Assembly (NCBI GenBank): GCA_964463485.1
Contig: CAYXDO010000037.1
Coordinates: forward strand, 10,819 to 74,818
From: CAYXDO01 sp964463485
GTDB taxonomy: Bacteria; Myxococcota; Kuafuiibacteriia; Kuafuiibacteriales; Kuafuiibacteriaceae
DNA length: 64,000 bases
Direction: 5' to 3'
A program made the position numbers and the translations under genes. Numbering within the stretch: the stretch's first letter is position 1; every line of letters starts with the position of its first letter. The notes under the pieces were generated by a model. The model ran no database searches and had not been told where the DNA came from. It saw only the letters and a list, made by a program, of their open reading frames with translations. Below, one piece after another: positions 8,350 through 16,652 of the stretch.

Positions 8350-8708
8350 AGAATTCGCGCAGCTGGTAGGTTCGACCAAGCCACCCGCACCAGGGCCCAC
8401 GAGCACGAACGAGCACGAGCGCGAGCGCCGACCTTGGCGAGCTGGGCTCGAATCCCGCTCTCTGGTGTCGGCTACGGCGATCGCGAATGACTTCGGCGGA
8501 CCCGTACTGCGCGACTCGCGGCTGCAGTGGACCAAGCCCTCGGCGGACGGCTTCCGAGACTAATCTCGACCCCTTCCGCGCGCTTTTTCCCGGCCGACCA
8601 TGGTGACGCCGTAACTCGGGCCCGTCGATTCGAGCGAGACCGCCGACGGAGGCGGGTCCCTTCGTGGGAATGCATGTTGCTACTCGTTCGAGTCGAGCCG
8701 GAGGAGAC
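8350..8708. other. Gene-free region upstream of the exopolysaccharide operon
   Basis: About 360 nt between the GH44 stop and the first operon gene. Open frames here have no recognisable product. The left half carries short GAGCACGA-type direct repeats. The right end holds a candidate -24/-12 promoter (8666-8681) and the GGAGGAG ribosome site of the next gene. Confidence 0.5.
8666..8681 (+). promoter_or_regulatory. Candidate sigma-54-like promoter of the exopolysaccharide operon
   Basis: GGGAATG, four bases, TTGCT: 9 of 12 defined bases of the -24/-12 consensus match, with correct 10-nt GG-to-GC spacing and a perfect -12 half. The start point would be near 8692, only about 16 nt before the ATG at 8709, with the GGAGGAG ribosome site just downstream. 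It is weaker than the 6634 site because the -24 half is poor. Confidence 0.4.
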
Positions 8709-9512
8709 ATGAAATTCACGATTGGTACTCTTCGAGTCGACGCCCTGACCCTCAAGGAAGCCATCGATATGATCGTGAGCTTGGCGCGATCGGGACGCGG
8801 AGCGGCGGTTTACACGCCGAACGTAGATCATGTGGTGATGGCTGAAACGGACGTGGACCTGCGCCGAGCGTATGAGGCGGCGACGCTGTGTCTGGCGGAC
8901 GGCGCACCGCTGGTATGGGCGAGCCGCTGGTCGCCTCACCCCTTGCCCGAGAAGGTCTCTGGGTCGGATCTCGTCGAGCCTCTGCTCGAGCGAGCTTCGC
9001 GCGAAGGGCTGTCGGTCTATTTTCTGGGGGGAGCAGCAGGAGTCGCCGAGTGTGCAGCTCGGCGCATGAGCGACCGCTATCCGGCTTTGAGGATTTGTGG
9101 GGTCGATGCGCCTGAAGTGGGGTCCGGCTTGTCGGACCGAGAGACGAGAGTAGCGGTGTCACGTGTTCAGGCCGCCTCTCCCAACTTGCTCCTCGTGGGC
9201 CTCGGATGTCCGAAGCAGGAACTGTTCATCCATCGGTATCGCCGAGAGTTGTCACCTGCCGTTGCCTTGGGCGTCGGGGCCACTTTCAGCTTCCTGGCGG
9301 GCGCCGTGAAGAGGGCTCCGAGATGGATGTCACGCGTCGGGCTCGAGTGGCTGTATCGACTGATTCAAGAGCCGAGGCTGTGGCGAAGGTACTTGATCCG
9401 AGATCCCAGATTCGTCGGCGTGGTCATACGGTCCTTGCGGGTCGCCCGGGCCCTCGAGCGCGTGCATTCTGCGCCGGGGCGACCGTCGTCGGGTCGAGGA
9501 AGCTACTCATGA
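8709..9512 (+). CDS. WecG/TagA/CpsF-family glycosyltransferase
   Basis: 267-residue GT26-type enzyme that transfers a sugar from a nucleotide donor to a lipid-linked acceptor at the inner membrane. Typical features are the early AVYTPNVDHV segment with the catalytic Asp region, LCLADGAPLVWASR, KVSGSDL, the glycine-rich VYFLGGAAGVAE and the conserved LLVGLGCPKQELFI, GVGATFSFLAGAVKRAPRWM and LEWLYRL blocks. The ATG at 8709 has a strong GGAGGAG site; longer frames upstream are rejected. It is the first gene of a 13-gene operon and its stop overlaps the next start as ATGA. It probably adds the second sugar in repeat-unit assembly. Confidence 0.93.
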   Translation: MKFTIGTLRVDALTLKEAIDMIVSLARSGRGAAVYTPNVDHVVMAETDVDLRRAYEAATLCLADGAPLVWASRWSPHPLPEKVSGSDLVEPLLERASREGLSVYFLGGAAGVAECAARRMSDRYPALRICGVDAPEVGSGLSDRETRVAVSRVQAASPNLLLVGLGCPKQELFIHRYRRELSPAVALGVGATFSFLAGAVKRAPRWMSRVGLEWLYRLIQEPRLWRRYLIRDPRFVGVVIRSLRVARALERVHSAPGRPSSGRGSYS

Positions 9513-10861
9513 GCTCCCTCGACGATTGCCTGCTCCCAGGGCGGACCGCCCGGCTCAATCTGCTGGTGGATCTGGTGGTCCTCTTCCTCGTCCTTTCGGG
9601 CTGCGAGTCCCTCGGCCCGACACAAATCGGGATTGGACTTCTGGTTTGGACCGTCGCCGCGATCGCATTTCGGCACTACCACGAGTTGCCGGTGCGAGGG
9701 CGGCTCGAGCTCGCGGCGCTCGTCGCCCTGGTGCTGCTGTTGATTCTGGCCGTTCTGACTCTGGAGGGTTGGTATAGGTCACCTGCCAACCTCCCCGTCG
9801 ATCCGCGCGTACTCGTGGCTTGGCCCGTCCTCCTCTTTACCCGAGCTCGAGCTTTTGCGCGCGCGTATGAGCGCGAGCGGTCCCGGAGACGTATTCTCAT
9901 ACTCGGTACGGGACCGCTCGCGCGGGCGACCGCGGAGTGCCTGATCAGCCGACGCGACGCACCTCGGATCGTTGGTCACCTCGGCGTCCCTGGAGAGTCT
10001 TCGGTTCGCCTCGACTCCCCCGTGCTCGGATCCGTCCTGGACTCCGGCCGTATGTTTCTCGAGCACCCGGTCGACGAGATTTTCGTCGCGGTATCCCCGG
10101 ACAATCAGCGGGCGTTCCTCGCGGCCACGTCACTCTGCGAGGCGCTGGGGATCCCATTCTTGCTCCCGATTCCCTCGCAAGGCATCGCACGCTCGAGAGT
10201 CGCCCCGAGCCCAGCCGTCGCCGACGGCTATGTGAGATTCACGACCTGTCCATCCCACGCCTACCAACGAACCGTCAAACGAGCCGCCGACCTCGCCTTG
10301 TGCGCCGTGACGCTGACGCTGCTCGCGCCCCTATTCGTCATCGTCGCGCTCCTCATCAAGCTGGAGTCGAAGGGTCCGGTGTTCTTCGTCCAGCCGCGCG
10401 TCGGCCTTCACGGCCGACGGTTCCGGATGCTCAAGTTTCGGTCGATGGTCGAGGACGCCGAGGCAAGGCGGGCGAGTCTTGCGGAGCGCAACGAGCGGGA
10501 CGGCCCAGTCTTCAAGGTGAAAGACGATCCGCGAATCACGCGCCTCGGTCGACTTCTGCGGAGGTTCAGTATCGACGAGCTGCCTCAGTTGCTCAACATC
10601 CTGGCGGGCCAGATGAGTATCGTCGGACCGCGGCCTCCGATTCCTTCCGAAGTCGCTCGATACGAAACGTGGCAGCTACGCCGGTTGTCGGTGCGTCCGG
10701 GCCTGACTTGCCATTGGCAGGTGGGGGATCGCGAGCGCATTCGATTCAGGGAGTGGATGCTCCTCGACCTTTCGTACATCGATCGGTGGACTCTCTGGAC
10801 CGATCTATCGCTGCTCCTGAAGACCATACCCGTCGTCGTCAGAGGGAAGGGGAGCTCGTGA
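9509..10861 (+). CDS. Polyprenyl glycosylphosphotransferase (initiating sugar transferase)
   Basis: 450-residue membrane protein of the WbaP/EpsE-like family that starts polysaccharide synthesis by moving a sugar-1-phosphate to undecaprenyl phosphate. The N-terminal half has several hydrophobic helices and a Rossmann-like segment (RILILGTGPLARATAECL). The C-terminal third is the bacterial sugar transferase domain: a membrane helix near KRAADLALCAVTL, FFVQPRVGLHGRRF, MLKFRSM, the Asp-Glu dyad in SIDELPQLLN and GQMSIVGPRPP. The ATG overlaps the preceding stop (ATGA), which rejects the much longer upstream frame. It ends in TGATG with the next gene. The sugar cannot be read from sequence. Confidence 0.93.
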   Translation: MSSLDDCLLPGRTARLNLLVDLVVLFLVLSGCESLGPTQIGIGLLVWTVAAIAFRHYHELPVRGRLELAALVALVLLLILAVLTLEGWYRSPANLPVDPRVLVAWPVLLFTRARAFARAYERERSRRRILILGTGPLARATAECLISRRDAPRIVGHLGVPGESSVRLDSPVLGSVLDSGRMFLEHPVDEIFVAVSPDNQRAFLAATSLCEALGIPFLLPIPSQGIARSRVAPSPAVADGYVRFTTCPSHAYQRTVKRAADLALCAVTLTLLAPLFVIVALLIKLESKGPVFFVQPRVGLHGRRFRMLKFRSMVEDAEARRASLAERNERDGPVFKVKDDPRITRLGRLLRRFSIDELPQLLNILAGQMSIVGPRPPIPSEVARYETWQLRRLSVRPGLTCHWQVGDRERIRFREWMLLDLSYIDRWTLWTDLSLLLKTIPVVVRGKGSS

Positions 10862-11490
10862 TGAACTTGGATGCAGCTAGGTTCGCGCTTCAAAGGCTCT
10901 CGAGGGACTCGGAGACTCTTCCGGTCGCGGCGTTGCTCTCGAAGGGACTCGGCTACGTCGCCGAGTTGGTCGCGGCCCGTGTCTTTCTCGGGCAGGTCGA
11001 CGCCTTGGGGGCCGGAGTGCGCGCCCACGGGCGTCCGCGCGTCGAAAATCGGGGAACGATTCGGCTCGGCCGAAACGTACAACTGTGCTCGACCGTCGTG
11101 CCCGTTCAACTCTCCGCGAAAGAGGGTGCGGTCATCGACATAGGAGATGAGTGTTTCCTCAACTTCGGCACTACGATCGGCGCGGTCGAGAGTGTTCGGC
11201 TCGGTCGTCGGGTCCTGACGGGCCCGTATGCCATGGTCATCGACTGTGAGTTTCACGAGCTGTATCGACGAAACCAGCGGCCTCCTGCGCGGCCGGTGAC
11301 GATCGAAGACGACGTCTGGATCGGAGCCAAGGCGAGCATTCTCCCAGGGGTCACCATTGGCCGCGGGGCGGTCATAGGTGTGTCGGCGGTGGTCGCGCAC
11401 GACGTCCCCCCCTTCACCATCGTCGCCGGAGTGCCGGCCCGACACGTCAGGAAGCTCGACCCAACTCTGTTCGAGCTCGAGCTCGCGTGA
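10861..11490 (+). CDS. Hexapeptide-repeat (left-handed beta-helix) acyltransferase
   Basis: 209-residue acyltransferase-like protein. The second half has hexapeptide turns typical of the maltose O-acetyltransferase/LbetaH superfamily (VTIEDDVWIGAKASILPGV, then TIGRGAVIGVSAVV and IVAGVPARHVRK). It probably O-acetylates a sugar of the repeat unit using acetyl-CoA. The start is fixed by the TGATG overlap with the preceding stop. The N-terminal 50 residues are helical and not typical of the core. No membrane helix is evident. Confidence 0.85.
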   Translation: MNLDAARFALQRLSRDSETLPVAALLSKGLGYVAELVAARVFLGQVDALGAGVRAHGRPRVENRGTIRLGRNVQLCSTVVPVQLSAKEGAVIDIGDECFLNFGTTIGAVESVRLGRRVLTGPYAMVIDCEFHELYRRNQRPPARPVTIEDDVWIGAKASILPGVTIGRGAVIGVSAVVAHDVPPFTIVAGVPARHVRKLDPTLFELELA

Positions 11491-13031
11491 TGGGAGTCGA
11501 GCAGACATACGACCGGCTCGAAGGCGCCGACGGTCGCGGTCTGCGGCCTGACGAGGGCCGCTTCGACGAGACCAAGCGAGCGGTGTCGAACGCCGGAATC
11601 CTCGCCGCAGCGATGGCTGTCACTTGGTTGTTGGCCTTTGCGGTCCGCGTCGCGATCCCGCGGGCGCTTGGGCCGACGGTGTTCGGACAACTCTACTTCG
11701 CCGAGTCCTGCGCCATCGCGTTCCTTGCCTTGAGTGGCTTCGGCGTCGACACCTACATTCGAAAGGAAGTCGCGACCCGCGCGGCCCATGCGAGCGAGTT
11801 TCTCGGGACAGTGATCATCATCAGGCTCGTGACGAGTCTCGTCCTCGTGGCTGCGCTCGTGAGCTTCCTCCACTTCTCCGGTCATCCGCAGGAAGTCCAA
11901 ACGCTCGGCCTGCTCTTCGGCATGACACAGATTCTCGTCGTTGCGAACGCGTCCCTCGGAGCGCTGCTGCACGCGGTCGGGGAAGTTCGTGAGTTGGCGC
12001 TGCTCCACGTCTCGGTGAAGGTCGTGTGGGCTCTCGGAATAGGGCTGGTCATCGCCTTTTCGCTTCCCATTCTTGTCGTTCCAGCCGTCTGGATGGCCAC
12101 CGAGATCTCGAAGCTGATCCTCGGGTGGCCTCTCGCGCGCAAGTACCTCGGGCTCGAGCTGGGTATGAACTTCCGGGCTACTGGTCCAGTGTTGCGCAGC
12201 TGCATCCCTTACCTGGTAGCGACCCTGTCGAGTGTGGCCCTCGAGAAGATTTGCGGCGCGCTCGTTGGCGTCCTCGCATCGCCCGAGGAAGCGGGCTTCT
12301 ATGGGATCGCGTGGACTCTGGCCGCGGTCGCGCTGTTCGCGATGCCGCTGCTCGCATCGGTCCTCGTACCAATGGCTTCACGGGCAGCAGCTCATTCGGC
12401 CCAGGCACTGTCGGGAGTCATGGAGGATAGCCTCCGACTCTCGTTTGCGATCATGAGTCCTGTCTGCGTGACGCTGGTGCTCGGAGCCAGACCCATCGTA
12501 ACAGCCCTTTTTGGAGAAGGATACCGCGATGCGGCTCCCGCCGTCCGGGTCATCGCGGTGTGCCTGCCGCTGACCTACATCGCAACTCACTACGGAATCT
12601 ACGTCCTGGCTCGAGGGAGGTCGTGGGTCCTGGCGTATGCCGCTCTACTCACCCTCGTAGCGAGCCCACTCCTGACGGCTCTGCTGATCCCGGCGGCGAG
12701 CCGGTTGCTCGGACCGGGCGGTGCGGCGGCTGGAGCCGGATGCGCGGCGATCGGTACGGAGATCGCGTCGCTCTTGGTGTTTCATCGCGTCATCGATGAT
12801 CGGCCTTTCACGCGGACGTCGATCTCCCTCGTGGCGCGTTTGGCGCTCTTGGTCGTGCTCATGGCCGGACTCACGCGCGGAACGGACTCTCGCGGCCCCT
12901 TCGAGCTCGCGATCGGCTTGGTACTTCTTTTGCCTTGTATGGTGGTGGTGGGTTTGGTTCGAGCTCGAGACTTGGAGCAGCTGCGAAAGTGGATGATCGA
13001 GCGGGTTGGAGGACGATCGTGGCGAACCTGA
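11490..13031 (+). CDS. Oligosaccharide flippase (Wzx/MATE-like)
   Basis: 513-residue integral membrane protein with about a dozen hydrophobic helices and the layout of polysaccharide flippases: VSNAGILAAAMAVTWLLAF at the start, then a conserved PRALGPTVFGQLYFA loop, like the RxLGxxxFG signature of the family. It should carry lipid-linked repeat units across the inner membrane. ATG 11490 overlaps the previous stop by 1 nt; GTG 11487 just before it is an alternative. Its end overlaps the next small gene by 13 nt. A second flippase lies at 50942. Confidence 0.88.
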   Translation: MGVEQTYDRLEGADGRGLRPDEGRFDETKRAVSNAGILAAAMAVTWLLAFAVRVAIPRALGPTVFGQLYFAESCAIAFLALSGFGVDTYIRKEVATRAAHASEFLGTVIIIRLVTSLVLVAALVSFLHFSGHPQEVQTLGLLFGMTQILVVANASLGALLHAVGEVRELALLHVSVKVVWALGIGLVIAFSLPILVVPAVWMATEISKLILGWPLARKYLGLELGMNFRATGPVLRSCIPYLVATLSSVALEKICGALVGVLASPEEAGFYGIAWTLAAVALFAMPLLASVLVPMASRAAAHSAQALSGVMEDSLRLSFAIMSPVCVTLVLGARPIVTALFGEGYRDAAPAVRVIAVCLPLTYIATHYGIYVLARGRSWVLAYAALLTLVASPLLTALLIPAASRLLGPGGAAAGAGCAAIGTEIASLLVFHRVIDDRPFTRTSISLVARLALLVVLMAGLTRGTDSRGPFELAIGLVLLLPCMVVVGLVRARDLEQLRKWMIERVGGRSWRT

Positions 13032-13189
13032 TCTACGTCTCGATTCTGATCGCAACGCTCGTGATTCCCGCCCGAATCGCAGGCGAGGAGTCTGGAGCTG
13101 GTCGCCACGCGAAGCTGGTGCGCCAGATCGGCGTCTCCGTGATTCTATATCTGCTCGCACTTCGCTTCGTTTTACCGAGAGTCGCCTGA
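13019..13189 (+). CDS. 56-residue small membrane protein
   Basis: Short gene starting at GTG 13019 with GGAGG 5-10 nt upstream inside the flippase tail. The product has a hydrophobic N-terminal segment (ANLIYVSILIATLVI), a polar middle with GEESGAGRHAK and a second hydrophobic segment (IGVSVILYLLALRFVLP), so two short membrane helices are likely. It overlaps the flippase stop by 13 nt and precedes the receiver-like gene by 12 nt, keeping the operon continuous. No known family is recognised. A helper of flippase, polymerase or chain-length protein is possible. Confidence 0.6.
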   Translation: MANLIYVSILIATLVIPARIAGEESGAGRHAKLVRQIGVSVILYLLALRFVLPRVA

Positions 13190-13201
13190 AAGGAGCCTCA
13201 G

Positions 13202-13741
13202 ATGAGCGCTGTGATGAGTATCGTTGGAGTCTTGACGGAGCGCAGGGTCGACGAGTCGAACGACGGTGTCGCCGAGGGCGCTCGGGCGAGGACGGTGGAG
13301 TTGGAGCGGGTTCTCTTTGGAGACGGGGTCGAGCCCTCGATTCGTCGGTTGGAGGCGCCCTGTCTGATCGCGCCACCCTGTGCGATCGTCGTGGATCCCG
13401 ATCCAGGGCGGAGGAGCGACCTCGTAGCTGTGTGCGCACAGCTCGGCTTCGGGGTTCGCGAGGCGGGCGATGCGGGGACACTTCTCGAAATCGCCCGCGC
13501 GGAGCCCCCGGCGCTCGTCCTTGCAGACCTTGCCCTGCCGGATCGGTTGGCCGCGGACGCGCTCCTCGAGCTTCAATCGAGCATCGCCCCGGGCGTGAAG
13601 GTGCTCGCGCTGGCCGACGTGCGGACGCCGCAAGACCTCGTACTTGCGGAGACTCTCGGGTGGCTCGGAGTCTGGGAACGGAGTCAGGGGCTGGACGCGG
13701 TCGCATCGCTGCTCGACGCCCTGAGGAAGGACATCGAATGA
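13202..13741 (+). CDS. Receiver-like (CheY-fold) protein with altered switch residues
   Basis: 179-residue soluble protein. The first about 57 residues look unstructured. After that comes a receiver-like fold: strand 1 with acidic residues (IVVDPDPGRRSD, D65/D67), and strand 3 with a possible phosphoacceptor D109 (LVLADLALPD). The usual Thr/Ser of strand 4 appears as Ala (VLALADVRTP), and no Lys is seen at the expected strand-5 position (GVWERSQG). It may therefore bind partners without normal phosphorylation. Start ATG 13202 has an AAAGGAG site. It overlaps the chain-length gene by 4 nt (ATGA). Regulation of polymer length or export through protein contact is a plausible but unproven role. 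Confidence 0.65.
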   Translation: MSAVMSIVGVLTERRVDESNDGVAEGARARTVELERVLFGDGVEPSIRRLEAPCLIAPPCAIVVDPDPGRRSDLVAVCAQLGFGVREAGDAGTLLEIARAEPPALVLADLALPDRLAADALLELQSSIAPGVKVLALADVRTPQDLVLAETLGWLGVWERSQGLDAVASLLDALRKDIE

Positions 13742-15123
13742 GCTCGAACGAGACCAGGGACTTAGAGCGGTGGGGCTCCGGCGAGCTCGTGTCCTTCTTC
13801 GACGATGGGGGCGCCCGCAATTTCCTGAGTTATGCGGTCGACTCGATTCGGCGACGTTGGCGTCTGGCCCTCGCTGTGTGGTTTCTCGTCGTCGTCTCGG
13901 TTTGCGTGGGCGCCTGGGCTTTGCCAAAGTCGTACTCGGCCGACGTTCGTATGCTGGCCGTCGCCAACCCCCTCATGCCCTCCTTGGCCACGCCGCGGCG
14001 TGCCATGCCCTATCACCTCGACGAACCTACTCGAGCGGTGAGCGAGATCGTTCTGAGTCGAGAAAATCTCGAAAGAATCATCGAACGGACCGAGTTGGAG
14101 GATCAGTGGCTCGAGCACGAGGCGCCCCTCCCCAGACTCATCGCGCGCGGCGCCAGCGCTCTCTTCGGCGATCCCCCGCGGTCGGTCTTCCGGGAGAACT
14201 TGGTCGAGACCCTTCGGGATGAGCTGAGTGTAACGGAGGCGCATGGGGCGGTCACCTTCGCGGCCAAGTGGTCGAGCGCCGAGATGGCGTACCGACTCGC
14301 GCGAGCCCTCATGGATACGTTCCTCGAAATCCGAAGAGTTCAGGATGTGCAGGCCATCGCCGATACGCTGCGAGTCATCGAAACCCACGAGCGACAGCTC
14401 GAAGGCGTGGTTCAGGCGACTCTGAAGCGAGTCAAGTCGCTCGCCCCGACCAACCCAGGTCGGCGCACGCGGGCGGTCGATTTCGAAGCATTTGGAGCGG
14501 CCGATCGGGGTGTTGCGAAGCAGATCGACTCGACCCGTAGAGAGATACAATCGATCCAGAGGGTCAGGGCGGAGCGAGCTACGGAGATTCGCAAGCAGCT
14601 CATGCAGCTGACCACCGATTACACCGCGCGGCATCCGCTGGTGCTGCAGCTGGAGCGTTCGCTCGAAGAGCTGAGTCGTGACCCTGATGAGCTGATCACG
14701 CTCAAGATGAAAGCCCGCACTCTGGCGTCGACGCAAGCCAGCGGCGTGCGTCGTCTCGGCGTTCTGCAAACCCAAGGCTCGGAGGTGACTCCCGAGTACG
14801 AGTTGGCCAGTCAGGAGCTCGAGATCGCGGTGGGGCAGTTCGCTGACTTGGTCGAGCGCCGTACGAACGCGAGGATCGAGCTCGACACGGCGGAGGCGGC
14901 GTTCGACTACCGCTACACCGTACTCTCACCGGCCAAGCGTCCGGAGCAACCGGTCTCCCCACGGCTGTCCAAAGTCATCCTGGCCTCCATCGCGGCTGGC
15001 TTGGTCCTTGGGCTCGTCATGGCGGTGGGCCTCGACGTGCTGAGCCGACGCATCTACCAGAGGTGGCAAATCGAGAGAGTGCTCGGTCTCGAAGTAATCG
15101 AGGAAATCGAGGTCCGGTCATGA
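13738..15123 (+). CDS. Wzz/GumC-type chain-length determinant protein
   Basis: 461-residue polysaccharide co-polymerase. It has an N-terminal membrane helix (LALAVWFLVVVSVCVGAWAL), a long helical periplasmic part with coiled-coil character (about 150-350), and a C-terminal membrane helix (VILASIAAGLVLGLVMAVG) preceded by the proline motif SPAKRPEQPVSP that is typical of the family. No cytoplasmic kinase domain is attached. The partner kinase-like protein at 18362 lacks a P-loop, so classic tyrosine-kinase control may be absent. The ATG overlaps the previous stop by 4 nt, rejecting the longer upstream frame from 13006. Confidence 0.88.
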   Translation: MSSNETRDLERWGSGELVSFFDDGGARNFLSYAVDSIRRRWRLALAVWFLVVVSVCVGAWALPKSYSADVRMLAVANPLMPSLATPRRAMPYHLDEPTRAVSEIVLSRENLERIIERTELEDQWLEHEAPLPRLIARGASALFGDPPRSVFRENLVETLRDELSVTEAHGAVTFAAKWSSAEMAYRLARALMDTFLEIRRVQDVQAIADTLRVIETHERQLEGVVQATLKRVKSLAPTNPGRRTRAVDFEAFGAADRGVAKQIDSTRREIQSIQRVRAERATEIRKQLMQLTTDYTARHPLVLQLERSLEELSRDPDELITLKMKARTLASTQASGVRRLGVLQTQGSEVTPEYELASQELEIAVGQFADLVERRTNARIELDTAEAAFDYRYTVLSPAKRPEQPVSPRLSKVILASIAAGLVLGLVMAVGLDVLSRRIYQRWQIERVLGLEVIEEIEVRS

Positions 15124-16652
15124 GTACAATGGGTACGGCGACCACCCGGGTGCTAGGCTTGACACTCATCGTGGCAACGGTCCTCCTCGTTTCGAAGACG
15201 GGATCGATTCTGGTGTCAGTGGGGATCGTGTCGTTCGCGTTGATTGCGCTCTGGCTCCTCCAGTCCGCGCCCTCCTCGTGGTCACTCGCGCTGCTCTTTG
15301 CGGCGATGGCCGTGGACGACCCTCAGTCCCTCCCCAACGAGGGGCGCTGGAAGTCGCCGTTCAACGAGCCCGGACGGCTTCTGTTCGAGAATCTGCGACA
15401 CATCACCGGAATCGAATCGCAGCGCTTCTCGCTCTTCGAGCTTCTCGTGGCGACCCTCGCCGTGACCCTCCTGCTCCGACGATCCTTTGCTCCCCAGTCG
15501 CACGAATCGCGTCTTCGAAAGGACACGCGCGTGCTCCGGACCTTCCTGGCCGTTGCGAGTGCGACCGTCGTCTGGCTATGTGTGTATGGGCAGCTTCGGG
15601 GCGGCGATTTCCGACAGTCGATGTGGCAGGGCAGGCAACTCTTCTGGTTGCCGATCCTCGGGTTCGTCTTCCTCGAGACACTCACGACGGAGGAGGCCAG
15701 GCGCAGGCTGCTGTGGGTCGTGGTTTTGGCGGCGACCCTTCGCGCGTCACTCGGCCTGTATTACTACTTCATCATCTGTCGACCAGACGGGTACCTTCCC
15801 CATTACGCGACAAGTCACAGCGATACACTCCTATTCGGCGCGGCGACGATCATCGCGATCGCGCGGCTCCTCGAGCAGAATTCGAGGCGCTCCTGGGTGC
15901 TGGCGGCGGTGATCATTCCGCTCATGTTGGCGGCTATGGCCGCCAACAACCGAAGGCTCGCGTACGTCGCGCTCGCGGCCTGCGTGGCCTCGTCGTTCCC
16001 GCTGTGGCGACCCGCCGTTCGCCGGTTTCTTTGGATCGCCTCGGCGATAGCGACGCCCGTCTTGGCGCTCTATCTGGCATTGGGTTGGAGCTCGGGATCG
16101 AGGTTCTTCAGGCCGGCGTACTCGATTCGCACGATGATCTCGAGCGAAGACACTTCCACGGAGACGAGGGAGATCGAAAACTACAATCTCACGACCACCG
16201 CGCTCGCAAGACCGATTCTGGGGCAGGGCCTTGGTCATCCTTATGATGAACGCGTGGTCGCCTATTCGATCGAGGCCAACTTCGAGCAGTATAGGTTCAT
16301 CGCCCACAACAGCGTCCTGTGGCTGTTGTCGGTGGGTGGGTTGATCGGCTTTTTGGGGATCTGGATCATCGTCCCGCTGACGTCGCTGTATGCCTGGCGC
16401 GCGTACCGTCGGGCGAGGTCAGGGTCGGATCGAGTCTCAGCGGTCTTCTCACACTCGATTGTCGTGTTGTATTTGGCGCAGGCATACGGGGACATTGGGA
16501 TGCAGAGCTGGCTTCCGACGCTGGTGCTCGGAGCCGCGCTCGGCATGGTTGGGAACCTCATGGCTTCGCTCGAGGCGCGGGCTGAGGACGCCACCCGCCG
16601 CAGGTCCTCGGCCGAGTTTGGTGCTGCTCATCTTGCGGAGGTGGTGTCGTGA
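15120..16652 (+). CDS. O-antigen ligase/polymerase-family membrane protein
   Basis: 510-residue protein with about 10-12 hydrophobic helices and a large non-cytoplasmic loop in the second half containing RPILGQGLGHPYDE and then RFIAHNSVLWLLSVGGLIGF. The His-Asn motif after a long loop followed by a helix is typical of the Wzy/WaaL (O-antigen ligase domain) superfamily. Within this operon it most likely polymerises repeat units in the periplasm. It is joined to both neighbours by 4-nt overlaps. Confidence 0.85.
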   Translation: MSTMGTATTRVLGLTLIVATVLLVSKTGSILVSVGIVSFALIALWLLQSAPSSWSLALLFAAMAVDDPQSLPNEGRWKSPFNEPGRLLFENLRHITGIESQRFSLFELLVATLAVTLLLRRSFAPQSHESRLRKDTRVLRTFLAVASATVVWLCVYGQLRGGDFRQSMWQGRQLFWLPILGFVFLETLTTEEARRRLLWVVVLAATLRASLGLYYYFIICRPDGYLPHYATSHSDTLLFGAATIIAIARLLEQNSRRSWVLAAVIIPLMLAAMAANNRRLAYVALAACVASSFPLWRPAVRRFLWIASAIATPVLALYLALGWSSGSRFFRPAYSIRTMISSEDTSTETREIENYNLTTTALARPILGQGLGHPYDERVVAYSIEANFEQYRFIAHNSVLWLLSVGGLIGFLGIWIIVPLTSLYAWRAYRRARSGSDRVSAVFSHSIVVLYLAQAYGDIGMQSWLPTLVLGAALGMVGNLMASLEARAEDATRRRSSAEFGAAHLAEVVS

